IMG/VR virus record: IMGVR_UViG_3300042559_001588
Span: 42,919-106,918 of that record
From: a virus
Strand: one strand, 5' to 3'
DNA: 64,000 bases
This document shows, piece by piece, positions 26,396-35,770 of the stretch. Made by a program: the position numbers and the translations under genes. Below the pieces are notes generated by a model. It saw only the letters and a program-made list of their open reading frames with translations. It did not search any database and had not been told where the DNA came from. Numbering within the stretch: position 1 is the first letter of the stretch; every line of letters starts with the position of its first letter.

Positions 26396-26718
26396 CCTAT
26401 GTTGTAACCGAAGAATGTATTCTTTGCAAACACACTGACTGTGTTGCGGTGTGTCCGGTAGATTGTTTTGTGGAAGGTCCAAACTTTCTAGCAATCGACC
26501 CGGATGGATGTATCGACTGTGCAGTGTGTGTGCCCGAGTGTCCAGTCAATGCTATCTATGCCGAGGATGATGTTCCGGCACACTTACAAGCATTTGTGGA
26601 TATCAATGCAGAATTGGCAAAAAAATGGTCGCCTATAACCAAACGAAAAGATCCACTGCCAGACCATGAAAAATGGACAAATGTTCCCAATAAATTAGAA
26701 CATTTGGATCGCAGTTGA
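26392..26718 (+). CDS. fdxA: FdxA-type 7Fe/8Fe ferredoxin
   Basis: [25 protein letters not shown] and [16 protein letters not shown] give the two cluster motifs of FdxA-type ferredoxins (3Fe-4S plus 4Fe-4S). 108 residues, normal for the family, with the C-terminal [15 protein letters not shown] typical of proteobacterial FdxA. Electron carrier; coupled to the peroxiredoxin. Confidence 0.9.
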   Translation: MTYVVTEECILCKHTDCVAVCPVDCFVEGPNFLAIDPDGCIDCAVCVPECPVNAIYAEDDVPAHLQAFVDINAELAKKWSPITKRKDPLPDHEKWTNVPNKLEHLDRS

Positions 26719-26743
26719 CTATAAAATATTCTTTTGTTATAAT
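26715..26743 (+). promoter_or_regulatory. Sigma-70 promoter for the S8 protease
   Basis: TTGACT, 17 bases, TATAAT; TAGGAGG lies before the ATG at 26776. Confidence 0.75.
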
Positions 26744-26775
26744 GAATACTTAACCAACCATATAGGAGGTCCGCA

Positions 26776-28989
26776 ATGACCAAAGTATTGAAATTTTTTG
26801 CAATTGCCGTGATGGCAATGACCATGGGGCTGGCAGTAGCAGCTGATGTAGTTCGCTATGCGTATATCACTGCCATGGTAAAACAACCCAATGGCACGGT
26901 GATTAACCAACAATGGAAATACACCTACATCAACAACAAGCTTCGAGCCAAGGACCTAATCAGTGCCACAACAGTTGGCGCCGTGGCATCTGTTGCGCGG
27001 CCTGTAACCCCAACTGTGACTCCAGCGGTGACTCCAGCGGTGATCCCAACTGTGCCCAGGCTAGTGTTTGATGCCAATTTCAACGCGGCCACCTACTACA
27101 ACAACCCCAACATGGGCACGCCTACAGCAGTGCCCAGTTTTGACCCCAGCTGGTATTTGACCAGTGAGGCTGGCAAAACAATCTCAGCCACGGGTGCCAA
27201 CTATGCCTATGCTCGTGGCTGGACTGGCAAGGGCTCGACCATTATGGTGATGGACACTGGCATTGCTGTGGCTGGCAGTGAGTTTGCTGGAAAAATCAAA
27301 TACAGCGTGGACTACACACAGACCAGCATATTGGACACAGTGGGTCACGGCAGCCAGGTGGCAGCCATTGCGGCCGCTGCTCGTGACGGCAAAGGCATGC
27401 ATGGTGTGGCCTACGATGCCAATCTGGCCATTGCCAAGATTGGCACGGGTAATAGCGTCAGCATGGCATCAGCTCGTCAAGCACTGGTGTGGGCACAGCA
27501 GTACACAGACATTGTGGTGGCTAACTTGAGTTCCAATGTGAACTATGCCGCTGACTACACCAGATCTGTTTACAGGTTGGCTGACGGTACTTTTTACAGC
27601 AACCATGTCAACTACGGTGGCACCAACTACTACAACTTGGAACGACCAACTGATTGGTCTGCGGTGTTGGGCAAGCAAATGGTGCTGGTTGTGGCCGCAG
27701 GCAATCAAGGCCTAGGCTATGTGCAGTCGCCTGCGGTGTTTGCGTCTGCTGTGGGCCGAGACGGCCGACTAGTGATGAATGGGCAGATGATTATTGCAGG
27801 TGGCTGGAACACCACCACCAACTCAGTGGAGGGCAACGGTGCAGGACACATTTGCAAAGTGTCAGTGAATCAGGTGTGTCAAGACAGTTATCGCACCAAA
27901 GACTTCTTCTTGATGGCGCCCAGTGTGGCCATTGAAACTGTGGGTGCAGACGGTGCATATCGAACCAGCAGCGGCACCAGTTTTGCTGCACCTGCCATAT
28001 CTGGTGCAGTGGCTGTGGTTCATCAGTTGTGGCCCTACATGAAGGGTGATCAGCTGGCTCAGCTGCTGTTTAAAACTGCCAATAAAAACATAAAAAACTA
28101 CAACGCAGATCAAATGGGCCATGGGCTGTTGGATCTCAACAGGGCCACACAGCCAGTGGGGTCGCTGGGCGTTTCAGTCACAGGTCGAACAGGCACAGCG
28201 CGGCCACTCAGCGGCGGTTTGGCCATTGCTGGTGTGATGGATGCATCAGTGTCCAGCATGCTGTCGGCTGTGTCGGCTGTTGACAGCTTTGAACGAGACT
28301 TCACAGTGAACCTGTCATCTGCTGCTGGCAGCACTGTGCAGCCTGTGGAACACATGCAGCAGACTGCGGGACAAAGTTGGAGCAGTAAATTTGCAGGTCC
28401 TTCAGTCACAGCCCGAGGTGTGACCATCAGTGGCACGGGTGCCAACATCAGTGTGGGAGTCAGCAGCCAAGCATTTGATCTTCATCGGCAAGCCTTGCAG
28501 TATCAAGCCACAGTCACACAAGTGGCACACAATCCTTGGGTCAACTTCTCTGGCATGTGGGGACAAAGTGCAGGCTCCACCACTGCTGAATTCAGCATGT
28601 TGTACAGCCCAGACGCTTCGGGTGCATGGGCACAGGCAGGTGTTATGAACACTGCGGGCCAATACCAGTACGCCATGGTCAATCGCGTGTCTGACATTCG
28701 CAGTGCCTATGCTGTAGCAGGGTGGAGGAACAACAGTGTGAACTTGTATGCTGGCTTCAAGCCTACTGTGACCAGTGGCTCAGTCAACTTGACAGTTCCC
28801 ACCAGTGTTGATGCTGATGGAGTCATGCACTACAGCAACGCAACCAATCAGATCCGTAACCAACGCACTGGTTTTGTTGGCGCCAGTGTTGACTATGCAC
28901 CTGTGCGCAATCACAGCCTAAATTTATCAACAACATATGGCCAAGATGGCACAGGCCAAATTGGTTTGAAATACAAGATTGCTTTATAA
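26776..28989 (+). CDS. Secreted S8 (subtilisin-like) serine protease with autotransporter-like C-terminus
   Basis: 737 residues. Signal peptide about 1-22 (KVLKFFAIAVMAMTMGLAVAAD). A Val/Thr/Pro repeat linker (about 75-95). Catalytic Asp in IMVMDTGIAV (about 160), His in VGHGSQVAAIAAAA (about 195), Asn region VANLSSN, Ser in SSGTSFAAPAISGAVA (about 400). The C-terminal 250 residues are Ser/Thr/Gly-rich alternating strands ending ...IGLKYKIAL, like an outer-membrane anchor or barrel. Own promoter. Host-derived by type; may remodel the infected cell surface. Confidence 0.8.
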   Translation: MTKVLKFFAIAVMAMTMGLAVAADVVRYAYITAMVKQPNGTVINQQWKYTYINNKLRAKDLISATTVGAVASVARPVTPTVTPAVTPAVIPTVPRLVFDANFNAATYYNNPNMGTPTAVPSFDPSWYLTSEAGKTISATGANYAYARGWTGKGSTIMVMDTGIAVAGSEFAGKIKYSVDYTQTSILDTVGHGSQVAAIAAAARDGKGMHGVAYDANLAIAKIGTGNSVSMASARQALVWAQQYTDIVVANLSSNVNYAADYTRSVYRLADGTFYSNHVNYGGTNYYNLERPTDWSAVLGKQMVLVVAAGNQGLGYVQSPAVFASAVGRDGRLVMNGQMIIAGGWNTTTNSVEGNGAGHICKVSVNQVCQDSYRTKDFFLMAPSVAIETVGADGAYRTSSGTSFAAPAISGAVAVVHQLWPYMKGDQLAQLLFKTANKNIKNYNADQMGHGLLDLNRATQPVGSLGVSVTGRTGTARPLSGGLAIAGVMDASVSSMLSAVSAVDSFERDFTVNLSSAAGSTVQPVEHMQQTAGQSWSSKFAGPSVTARGVTISGTGANISVGVSSQAFDLHRQALQYQATVTQVAHNPWVNFSGMWGQSAGSTTAEFSMLYSPDASGAWAQAGVMNTAGQYQYAMVNRVSDIRSAYAVAGWRNNSVNLYAGFKPTVTSGSVNLTVPTSVDADGVMHYSNATNQIRNQRTGFVGASVDYAPVRNHSLNLSTTYGQDGTGQIGLKYKIAL

Positions 28990-29381
28990 TGAAACATAGA
29001 ACTCACATATTTTCGGAAAATATTCCAAGTTCAATTGAGGATAGTTCTGCTCCATGGACAAGTTTGGTAAGAGAAGACTTCCATGTGGCAGTGTACGAGG
29101 ACCGTTATCCGTGTACGCCAGGCCACCTGTTGTTTGTGCCCAAGCACAATACTATGTCAGTGGTACTGGATGCATTCAACGATGCAATTATACATGGACA
29201 GACCATGATTGAGAATGGTCAATGTGACGGATTCAATATTGGTATGAATTACGGCAGTGCCGCAGGACAGACAGTCGAGTGGCCACATGTTCATTTGATT
29301 CCCAGACGGCACGGAGATGTTGAGGACCCAGTGGGAGGTGTACGCAATACCATTCCTGGCAAGGGCAACTACCATAAATAA
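28989..29381 (+). CDS. HIT-family (histidine triad) nucleotide hydrolase
   Basis: CTPGHLLFVPKHNTMSV and WPHVHLIPRRHGD are the two HIT landmarks; the triad reads WPHVHLIP, so the first His is replaced by Trp-Pro while the central catalytic pair remains. 130 residues. ATGA overlap with the protease gene. Acts on nucleotide-phosphate conjugates in the family. Confidence 0.8.
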   Translation: MKHRTHIFSENIPSSIEDSSAPWTSLVREDFHVAVYEDRYPCTPGHLLFVPKHNTMSVVLDAFNDAIIHGQTMIENGQCDGFNIGMNYGSAAGQTVEWPHVHLIPRRHGDVEDPVGGVRNTIPGKGNYHK

Positions 29382-29410
29382 AAACATAGCGGTCTTGGTG
29401 TCACTCCCGC

Positions 29411-29439
29411 TTTACAAACTCTGCCACCTATGCTATAAT
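29411..29439 (+). promoter_or_regulatory. Promoter for queD
   Basis: TTTACA, 17 bases, TATAAT, then AGGAGA before the ATG at 29457. A CATAAATA box (29373-29380) lies further upstream. Confidence 0.65.
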
Positions 29440-29456
29440 CACATAGGAGAAAAATA

Positions 29457-30008
29457 ATGGCAAACTCATCAGTGGACTTAATCCGTCATTTAGAAGAAAA
29501 CTTACAAAACACTAGACCAGTGAACTATAGGTACACCAGCACCAAAGAGTATCACGACTCTTTTCCCTGCGCCTATCGACAATGGCGTGCTGACAGTCAC
29601 TGTAATCTAATACACGGCTACAGCTTCAACATGAAGTTTTACTTTGGTACCAATGATCTGGATGCTCGCAACTGGGCTGCTGATTATGGAGGTCTCAAAG
29701 AACTCAAAGGTATATTGGAAAGTCAATTTGATCACACTTTATTGGTGGCCGAGGACGATCCTGAACTGGCGTTTTACAAAGAAATGGAACGCCGCAAGTT
29801 GGCCAAACTGACTATTCTGCCCAAACTAGGCTGCGAAGGTCTGGCTGACCAGCTGTACAAATATGTCAATGGTGTTTACATTCCAGACATGTGGGGTCAG
29901 GCAGAATCCAAACGCTTGTGGTGCTATCGTGTGGAAGTGCGTGAAACACAAGCCAACATGGCGTTCCGTGAAGGACATCGTGAGTGGAATGAAGATTTAT
30001 TTGAATAA
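29457..30008 (+). CDS. queD: QueD-like 6-carboxy-tetrahydropterin synthase
   Basis: 183 residues. WRADSHCNLIHGYSFNMKFYF holds the zinc His ligands, WAADYGGLKELKGILESQFDHTLLV the DxxxLK and DH motifs, LGCEGLADQLYKYVN replaces the PTxEN helix, and VEVRETQANMAF the terminal Glu strand. Somewhat longer than E. coli QueD (121) due to inserts. Second step to preQ0. Confidence 0.82.
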   Translation: MANSSVDLIRHLEENLQNTRPVNYRYTSTKEYHDSFPCAYRQWRADSHCNLIHGYSFNMKFYFGTNDLDARNWAADYGGLKELKGILESQFDHTLLVAEDDPELAFYKEMERRKLAKLTILPKLGCEGLADQLYKYVNGVYIPDMWGQAESKRLWCYRVEVRETQANMAFREGHREWNEDLFE

Positions 30009-30016
30009 GAAACAAC

Positions 30017-30838
30017 ATGAGCGAATACCGTATATCACTGCTGTTGCCCACTAGAGGCCGCAAAGAAGCACTAAGGCGCAGTATTCTCAGCGCAGTTGAT
30101 ACAGCAGATGACGTTGATTCGTTTCAAGTGTTGATAGGATTTGATGATGACGACACAGCAACAGTTGACTATTTTACAACGGAACTGCAACCAGAATTGG
30201 AACAACTTGGTGTAAACTACCAAGCGCATGTGTTTGCCCCAATGGGATATATTCGTCTAAACGAATATGTAAATGGGCTGGCACGACATGCCGATGCCGA
30301 TTGGTTGGTTTTCTGGAATGATGATGCTGTTATGGAAACCCAGGGCTGGGACACTGTGATAGCTGCGCATACCGGTGAGTTCAAAGTGCTGGCATTTCAC
30401 ACACACAATGATCATCCCTACAGTATTTTTCCCATTGTTCCACGGAAGTGGGTTGACATGTTTGGATATCTAAGTCCACATCAAATCAGTGACGCATGGA
30501 TCAGCCAACAGGCCTATGTACTTGATATATGGAAGCGTATTGAAGTAAATGTAACGCACGACAGATTTGATTTGACCGGCAACAACAACGACGAAATTTT
30601 TGAAAAGCGGCCCATGTTGGAAGGTAATCCAACTGACCCTAGAGACTTTCATCACAAGTTCTGGCATGATAGACGAGTGGCAGATTTGATCAAAATGGTT
30701 GGATACATGAAATCACAAGGTCTAGACTGCACGTTTGCCGAAGCAGTGTTTGCCGGCAAACAAAATCCGTGGGAAAAATTAAAAGCCAATGATACGAACA
30801 ACCAAATGGCTCAATGGAAACCTGTATGGGCGAAATAG
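30017..30838 (+). CDS. GT-A family 2-like glycosyltransferase
   Basis: ISLLLPTRGRKEALRRSILSAVDTADD is the nucleotide-sugar start of GT2, VLIGFDDDDTATV and WLVFWNDDAVM the acidic DxD region. 273 residues with a helical end. Probably adds sugars to DNA, virion or envelope; next to two methyltransferases. Confidence 0.7.
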   Translation: MSEYRISLLLPTRGRKEALRRSILSAVDTADDVDSFQVLIGFDDDDTATVDYFTTELQPELEQLGVNYQAHVFAPMGYIRLNEYVNGLARHADADWLVFWNDDAVMETQGWDTVIAAHTGEFKVLAFHTHNDHPYSIFPIVPRKWVDMFGYLSPHQISDAWISQQAYVLDIWKRIEVNVTHDRFDLTGNNNDEIFEKRPMLEGNPTDPRDFHHKFWHDRRVADLIKMVGYMKSQGLDCTFAEAVFAGKQNPWEKLKANDTNNQMAQWKPVWAK

Positions 30839-30840
30839 TC

Positions 30841-31620
30841 ATGACATCAACACTGGAACAACGCATCAAACAATACTGGAACAATCAGCCTTGCAACATT
30901 CGACACAGCGGAAATGAAATTGGCAGTTTAGATTTCTTTAAAGAAGTATCGGCTCGTAGATTCCAAGTGGAGCCACATATTCCGGAGTTTGCCGGCTTTC
31001 ATCTCTGGCAGGGCAAACAGGTTTTGGAAATTGGCCCAGGTATTGGATCTGATGCTGCGGAGTTTGCTCGTCACGGTGCTGACTATTACGGCATAGACTA
31101 CAGTGAAGAAAGTGTCAAACTTGCTCGTAAACGATTCGAAGTTGAAGAACTCGACGGCAATTTCCACTGTGGTGACGCCAGCGACCGAGACATGTACATT
31201 GGCTTGCCGCAGTTTGATTTGATCTACAGTTACGGTGTTATACATCATTTTCCTGCCATTGATAAAATTATCAACAATGTGCATCAAGCTCTCAAGCCCG
31301 GTGGCGAATTCCGTTTTATGGTGTATGCCCGTGACAGTTGGAAACAGGCCATGATCAATAAAGGTCTAGATCAATACGAAGCACAGGCCGGGTGTCCCTA
31401 TGCCAAAAGCTATACCAAAGATGATATTGCAGTGCTGTTGGGATCGCAATTTCACATTGAGCGGTTGCGGCAGGATCATTGTTTCATGTATAATGTACAA
31501 GCATACAAGCAAGGCCGATATGAACTGGAGCCGTGGTTTGAAGCCATGCCTGCTGCAATGAGAGAAGCTGTCAGAGAGTATCTAGGCTGGCACCTGTTGG
31601 TCAAAGCACGAAAGATTTAA
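30841..31620 (+). CDS. Class I SAM-dependent methyltransferase
   Basis: ATG at 30841 chosen because it follows the previous stop closely. VLEIGPGIGSDAAEFARHGADYYGIDYSEESVKLARKRF is a textbook SAM site, then FDLIYSYGVIHHFP and ALKPGGEFRFMVY. 259 residues. Small-molecule or glycan methylation likely. Confidence 0.8.
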   Translation: MTSTLEQRIKQYWNNQPCNIRHSGNEIGSLDFFKEVSARRFQVEPHIPEFAGFHLWQGKQVLEIGPGIGSDAAEFARHGADYYGIDYSEESVKLARKRFEVEELDGNFHCGDASDRDMYIGLPQFDLIYSYGVIHHFPAIDKIINNVHQALKPGGEFRFMVYARDSWKQAMINKGLDQYEAQAGCPYAKSYTKDDIAVLLGSQFHIERLRQDHCFMYNVQAYKQGRYELEPWFEAMPAAMREAVREYLGWHLLVKARKI

Positions 31621-31623
31621 TAA

Positions 31624-32034
31624 ATGAAATTGCCAAAAAACTTATCCGTAGATTCAGACTGGTCAACAATCGATCTGTCGTCGGCAGAGTACACATTAGA
31701 CAGTAACATGACAACGCCCTACACAATCAATACTTCTACAATCAATACTTCTCCATGGAAAAATGTTTCTGGTACAAGCAGTACCGGTACAGTGAGCATC
31801 AGCGAAAATGGTATTGAAATGCAACCCGGTGCTGATATTGTGATTGGCGGCCAGAGTTTGACAAAAACACTGGCTGCCATAAACGAACGATTGGCCATTT
31901 TACAACCAAACACCCAACTAGAATCAGAGTGGAAAGAATTGAAAGAGCTGGGCGAACGCTACCGCGAAATGGAGCAAGACCTGCTGGAAAAAGCCCGAGT
32001 CTGGGGTATACTCAAAGCACCAAGCAAGCGATAG
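31624..32034 (+). CDS. Conserved phage protein, possible virion component, 136 aa
   Basis: Low-complexity Ser/Thr N-terminus, then ISENGIEMQPGADIVIGGQSLTKTLAAINERLAIL and a helical EWKELKELGERYREMEQDLLEKARVW. T4-like environmental phages encode similar proteins with DIxIGxxSLxxTL; function unknown. Confidence 0.5.
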   Translation: MKLPKNLSVDSDWSTIDLSSAEYTLDSNMTTPYTINTSTINTSPWKNVSGTSSTGTVSISENGIEMQPGADIVIGGQSLTKTLAAINERLAILQPNTQLESEWKELKELGERYREMEQDLLEKARVWGILKAPSKR

Positions 32035-32047
32035 ATGTAACACACCA

Positions 32048-32551
32048 ATGACCGAAGAAAAAAAATCTAATATTGCCAAAGGTAGAAATAGCTTTGATGC
32101 AGATATAGATGGTGCCATTGTTCCGTTCTTCAATCGAAATGTCACGCCGTATGGCACTGAAGCAGGTGGTGCTAAATTTGAACTGGTTCCTGTTACCAAA
32201 CAAAAAGACATAATGATCAATCATGCTAGGATGTATGCCCAGCAAGAACATGATAGAATTATGCAGTTGGTTGCTGTGTTGGAAAAGCAAGCGCAGGATA
32301 TCAAACGCCGATTGGATGTAACAGATGCAGTGCATGCAGCAGAGTATCAATTTCAAGTGGTGATAGGCAACTGTTACTGGCTAGCCTGGGACCGCCGCAA
32401 AGAAAAAATGCTGCTGGTTCATCATGGACCCAATGACTGGAGTAGTGGGCCGCCCGATAATTATGTGTATCAGTCACAGGTAAAATACATGGGTGACCAT
32501 ACATGGATGGAAATAACTGAAGGAACAGGCAATGGGAACATATTACCGTAA
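32048..32551 (+). CDS. DUF2452-like protein, 167 aa
   Basis: PYGTEAGGAKFELVPVT, a QQEHDRIMQLVAVLEKQAQDIKRRLDVTDAVHAAEYQF helix and CYWLAWDRRKEKMLLVHHGPNDWS match a family I remember as DUF2452, found in aquatic bacteria and phages. No known activity. Overlaps the next gene by 20 bases. Confidence 0.6.
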   Translation: MTEEKKSNIAKGRNSFDADIDGAIVPFFNRNVTPYGTEAGGAKFELVPVTKQKDIMINHARMYAQQEHDRIMQLVAVLEKQAQDIKRRLDVTDAVHAAEYQFQVVIGNCYWLAWDRRKEKMLLVHHGPNDWSSGPPDNYVYQSQVKYMGDHTWMEITEGTGNGNILP

Positions 32552-33152
32552 CATAACAAAATTCATTGACACAATTGACAACGGCCATTGGATCGAAATT
32601 GGAGTGGACCGTGGCGAAGGCAGTACCCGATTCTTTGCGGATCTGTGCCAAGCTCGTGGGGTGGATTTTTACGGTGTAGATATGGATGCTGAACAAATTA
32701 AACGGGCAACCAGCAATTTAATGGTTGACGGAACACTGCCAGATCATGTAAAATTAGCACAGGCCAAGGGCGAAGAATTTTTACAACAGTTGGACCCAGC
32801 AGTTAAAATATCATTGGCATACCTGGACAACTTTGATTGGGATTACTGGTTGGGTGGCGCAGAAGAAGGGTTTGTAGCCGGTGTCAAACAGAAGTATAGA
32901 GATTTAATGAACATTGAGATGACCAACCTAAATAGTCAGCAAACACACCTGTTGCAGGCAATCTTGTTGATGAACAGGATGACTGACAACAGCATTATCA
33001 TATGTGATGACACTTGGTATCATCCGCAAGAAGGTGTTTTCATTGGCAAGTGCTCTGCTGCTATTCCTTTTCTAATGCTGCAAGGATATAGACATTTGCA
33101 CAATGATGGATACAGGCAAAACAGCGGCGCAATTTTTGGAAGATTTAAGTAA
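32532..33152 (+). CDS. Methyltransferase-like (class I, Methyltransf_24 type) protein
   Basis: GHWIEIGVDRGEGSTRFFADLCQARGVDFYGVDMDAEQIKRA is a SAM-site-like start; LDNFDWDYW and NSIIICDDTWYHPQ follow. 206 residues. Such proteins often modify sugars or peptides in glycan clusters. Confidence 0.65.
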   Translation: MGTYYRNITKFIDTIDNGHWIEIGVDRGEGSTRFFADLCQARGVDFYGVDMDAEQIKRATSNLMVDGTLPDHVKLAQAKGEEFLQQLDPAVKISLAYLDNFDWDYWLGGAEEGFVAGVKQKYRDLMNIEMTNLNSQQTHLLQAILLMNRMTDNSIIICDDTWYHPQEGVFIGKCSAAIPFLMLQGYRHLHNDGYRQNSGAIFGRFK

Positions 33153-33160
33153 AGGATAAT

Positions 33161-34036
33161 ATGTTCGGAACAAACGAAATCATTGGCAAGAAGTACTTTA
33201 AAGACGCACAAGAAAACACCTTGATGGTGACCAGTATGTTCTTTACCTTACAAGGTGAAGGACCCTATGCTGGCTTGCCAGCACTGTTTATTCGACTGGC
33301 CAAATGCAACTTGGATTGCAGTTTCTGTGACACATTCTTTGATGACGGTGATGTGTTCACCTATGCAGAACTGGAACAAAAGGCACATGAAACTATTCGC
33401 GACTTTTGGGTCAGCAAAGGCAAACCAGTGCCTGAGTGGGCAGTGCGGGATCGCAACGACTATCCCGGAGTTGTTCTGGTAATGACTGGCGGCGAACCCT
33501 TGCTGCAAGACAACATCTCGGGATGGATGAAACGACAGTTGTTGCACTACAAAGCAGTGCAGGTTGAAAGCAACGGCATACCTGACACAGATGTGCCTAC
33601 TGGTGTCACACTGGTGTGTTCGCCCAAATGCATTGAGAAGAATGGCAAGGCTGTCAAGTATCTTGCACCCAGTAAAACTATTTTAGACCGTGCAGACTGT
33701 TTGAAGTTTGTTGTAACTGCCGATGCGGAATCACCTTACAACACAGTTCCAGACTGGGCATTTGAATGGAAACAGCGCAACCCCAACAAGGAAGTTTACT
33801 GTAGCCCAATGAACGTCTACAACAGTTTTCCACAGAAGATCAAATTGTTGCGAGCAGAGAAAGGCCAAATAACCATGGCTGAACGCAGCACTGTGGATGA
33901 AGTGATTAGTTTTTGGGAACCAGGGCTGTTGAACTTGGCTGACAACCAACGCAATCATGAATATGTGGGGCAGTTTTGTATAGAGAATGGGTTCAAGTTG
34001 AACTTGCAGCAGCATCTATACACAAGTTTGGCATAA
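33161..34036 (+). CDS. queE: QueE 7-carboxy-7-deazaguanine synthase
   Basis: FFTLQGEGPYAGLPALFIRLAKCNLDCSFCDT: the QGEGxxxG opening and CxxxCxxC cluster of QueE. VLVMTGGEPLLQ and LVCSPKCIE follow, the latter lining the substrate pocket. 291 residues, longer than typical (about 210-230). Radical SAM enzyme making CDG from carboxy-tetrahydropterin. QueC is not seen in the window. Confidence 0.9.
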   Translation: MFGTNEIIGKKYFKDAQENTLMVTSMFFTLQGEGPYAGLPALFIRLAKCNLDCSFCDTFFDDGDVFTYAELEQKAHETIRDFWVSKGKPVPEWAVRDRNDYPGVVLVMTGGEPLLQDNISGWMKRQLLHYKAVQVESNGIPDTDVPTGVTLVCSPKCIEKNGKAVKYLAPSKTILDRADCLKFVVTADAESPYNTVPDWAFEWKQRNPNKEVYCSPMNVYNSFPQKIKLLRAEKGQITMAERSTVDEVISFWEPGLLNLADNQRNHEYVGQFCIENGFKLNLQQHLYTSLA

Positions 34037-34050
34037 CAAAGGAAAACACA

Positions 34051-34440
34051 ATGGGATTTTTTGATAGATTTAAAAAGAAGCCAGCGCCAGAAACTCCGAA
34101 ACCCCGGACGGAGAAACCTAAAGCACCAGTCAAAACTGAAAAAGAAATTGCTACAGAAAAAGGACAACCTTGGGTTGCTATCTTGAGCATGGACATTGAT
34201 CCTGACAACTTGCATCAGGGTGCATTTGAACTGGACTGGAATGACAAGTTTGTGGCCAATCTGGTGCGAGCAGGCTATCAAGGTCGGCCCGATGACAAAG
34301 ATTCCGACATAGTGGATCGCTGGTTTCAAAATGTTTGCAGGCATGTGGTCATGGAAACCTGGGAACAGGAAATGGCCAACAATCCTAGTCGTGTGGTTAA
34401 ACAACGAGACATCGGCGACGGCAGAACAGAAGTGTCTTGA
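34051..34440 (+). CDS. Conserved phage protein, 129 aa
   Basis: ATG at 34051 after AAAGGAAA. A basic Pro/Lys tail (KKKPAPETPKPRTEKPK) precedes AILSMDIDPDNLHQGAFELDWNDKFVANLVRAGYQG, a sequence common in T4-like environmental phages. Function unknown. Overlaps the SGNH-like gene. Confidence 0.6.
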   Translation: MGFFDRFKKKPAPETPKPRTEKPKAPVKTEKEIATEKGQPWVAILSMDIDPDNLHQGAFELDWNDKFVANLVRAGYQGRPDDKDSDIVDRWFQNVCRHVVMETWEQEMANNPSRVVKQRDIGDGRTEVS

Positions 34441-35063
34441 TGATCTTGTTCAACGGTGACAGCCATACAGCTGGATCTAATACAACTGTTGCAGATAGAT
34501 TTAGTAATTTGGTATCTGCTGCATTTGATGCTGATACTGTTAATCTAGCAAAAATCGGAGCCAGCAACGCTCGAATTTTAAGAACCACACAGGAATACAT
34601 TGCCAATAACACAGTGGATTTAATCGTGGTTGGATGGTCTACCTGGGAACGCGAAGAATGGAAATATCAAGATAGTTATTACAGTGTTAACTCGTCCGGG
34701 CATGACGCATTGCCACCAGCACTGTTAGACCGGTACAAAACATGGGTAATAGATCAAACACCAGACAGTTTAATTGCTAAATCGCAAAAGTGGCACGAAG
34801 ATATTTACAAATTTCATTTGGAATTAGAACAAAAAAATATAAAGCATTTGTTTTTTAATTGCATGTATGATTTTTTTCGTCCATTGAATGTTTACAACTG
34901 GAACAATCAATATATAGGGCCATATGACAATGACAGCAGCTATTACTGGTATTTAAAAAATCAAGGTATCAACGCCGACCAATGGTATCATTATTGCGCC
35001 GACGGTCATGCCCAATGGGCAAGGTTGTTAGTTAATTATATTAAAGAATACAAATTACTATGA
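34440..35063 (+). CDS. SGNH-like protein, paralogue 1
   Basis: ILFNGDSHTAGSNTT is block I (GDSH), IGASNARILRTT block with Asn, GWSTWEREEW a family-specific motif and CADGHAQWARLL the terminal DxxH. 208 residues. Closest in sequence to the next gene. SGNH enzymes remove or transfer acyl groups on glycans. Confidence 0.65.
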   Translation: MILFNGDSHTAGSNTTVADRFSNLVSAAFDADTVNLAKIGASNARILRTTQEYIANNTVDLIVVGWSTWEREEWKYQDSYYSVNSSGHDALPPALLDRYKTWVIDQTPDSLIAKSQKWHEDIYKFHLELEQKNIKHLFFNCMYDFFRPLNVYNWNNQYIGPYDNDSSYYWYLKNQGINADQWYHYCADGHAQWARLLVNYIKEYKLL

Positions 35064-35761
35064 TATTGTATGTAAACGGCGACAGCCATACCGCAGCAGC
35101 AGAAGCAGTCAATCCACATGCATTTGCCATGGACGATGGACCATTGTTTTACATGGGGCGGGCACCACATCCAGAAAATTTAGCAGTGAGCTGGGGCACA
35201 CGCTTGAGCAAAGCATTAAGAGCCAGTTTCCACTGCGGTGCCGAGAGTGCCAGCAGCAACACCAGAATACTCAGAACAACCAGAGATTGGCTGACCAAAA
35301 TACGAAACTTTGACGAAGTGTTGATGGTGATTCAATGGAGTACCTGGGAACGCGAAGAATGGTTGATTGACGGTGTGTACTATCAAATTGGTGCCAGCGG
35401 ACAGGACGATGTGCCCGAAGAACATACACAACGCTACAAGGAATTTGTAGTTGGTGTTGATTGGAAAGAAAAAACCAAACAAGCACATAATGAAATTTGG
35501 CAACTGCATACCGATCTGGAGGGCCTGGGTGTAAATCACATCTTCTTCAATGGCAACAACGATTTTAGTGCAATTACAGACCGAAAAGACTGGGGCACCA
35601 GTTATATTGACCCATATGATCCTGCAGGCACTTACAGTGCTCGAATACAAGCACAAGGTATCCAAACAGTTACGCCCAAATCGTGGCATTTTGGCAGCGA
35701 TGGCCATAGCTTTTGGAATCGTTTTATGTTACAATATATCAATGCCAACAACAAAGTTTAA
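35060..35761 (+). CDS. SGNH-like protein, paralogue 2
   Basis: LYVNGDSHTAAAEA, SSNTRILRTTRDW, IQWSTWEREEW and GSDGHSFWNRFM repeat the motifs of the gene upstream, with which it overlaps (ATGA). 233 residues. Tandem duplication followed by divergence is likely. Confidence 0.65.
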   Translation: MILYVNGDSHTAAAEAVNPHAFAMDDGPLFYMGRAPHPENLAVSWGTRLSKALRASFHCGAESASSNTRILRTTRDWLTKIRNFDEVLMVIQWSTWEREEWLIDGVYYQIGASGQDDVPEEHTQRYKEFVVGVDWKEKTKQAHNEIWQLHTDLEGLGVNHIFFNGNNDFSAITDRKDWGTSYIDPYDPAGTYSARIQAQGIQTVTPKSWHFGSDGHSFWNRFMLQYINANNKV

Positions 35762-35770
35762 AGAGTTATC

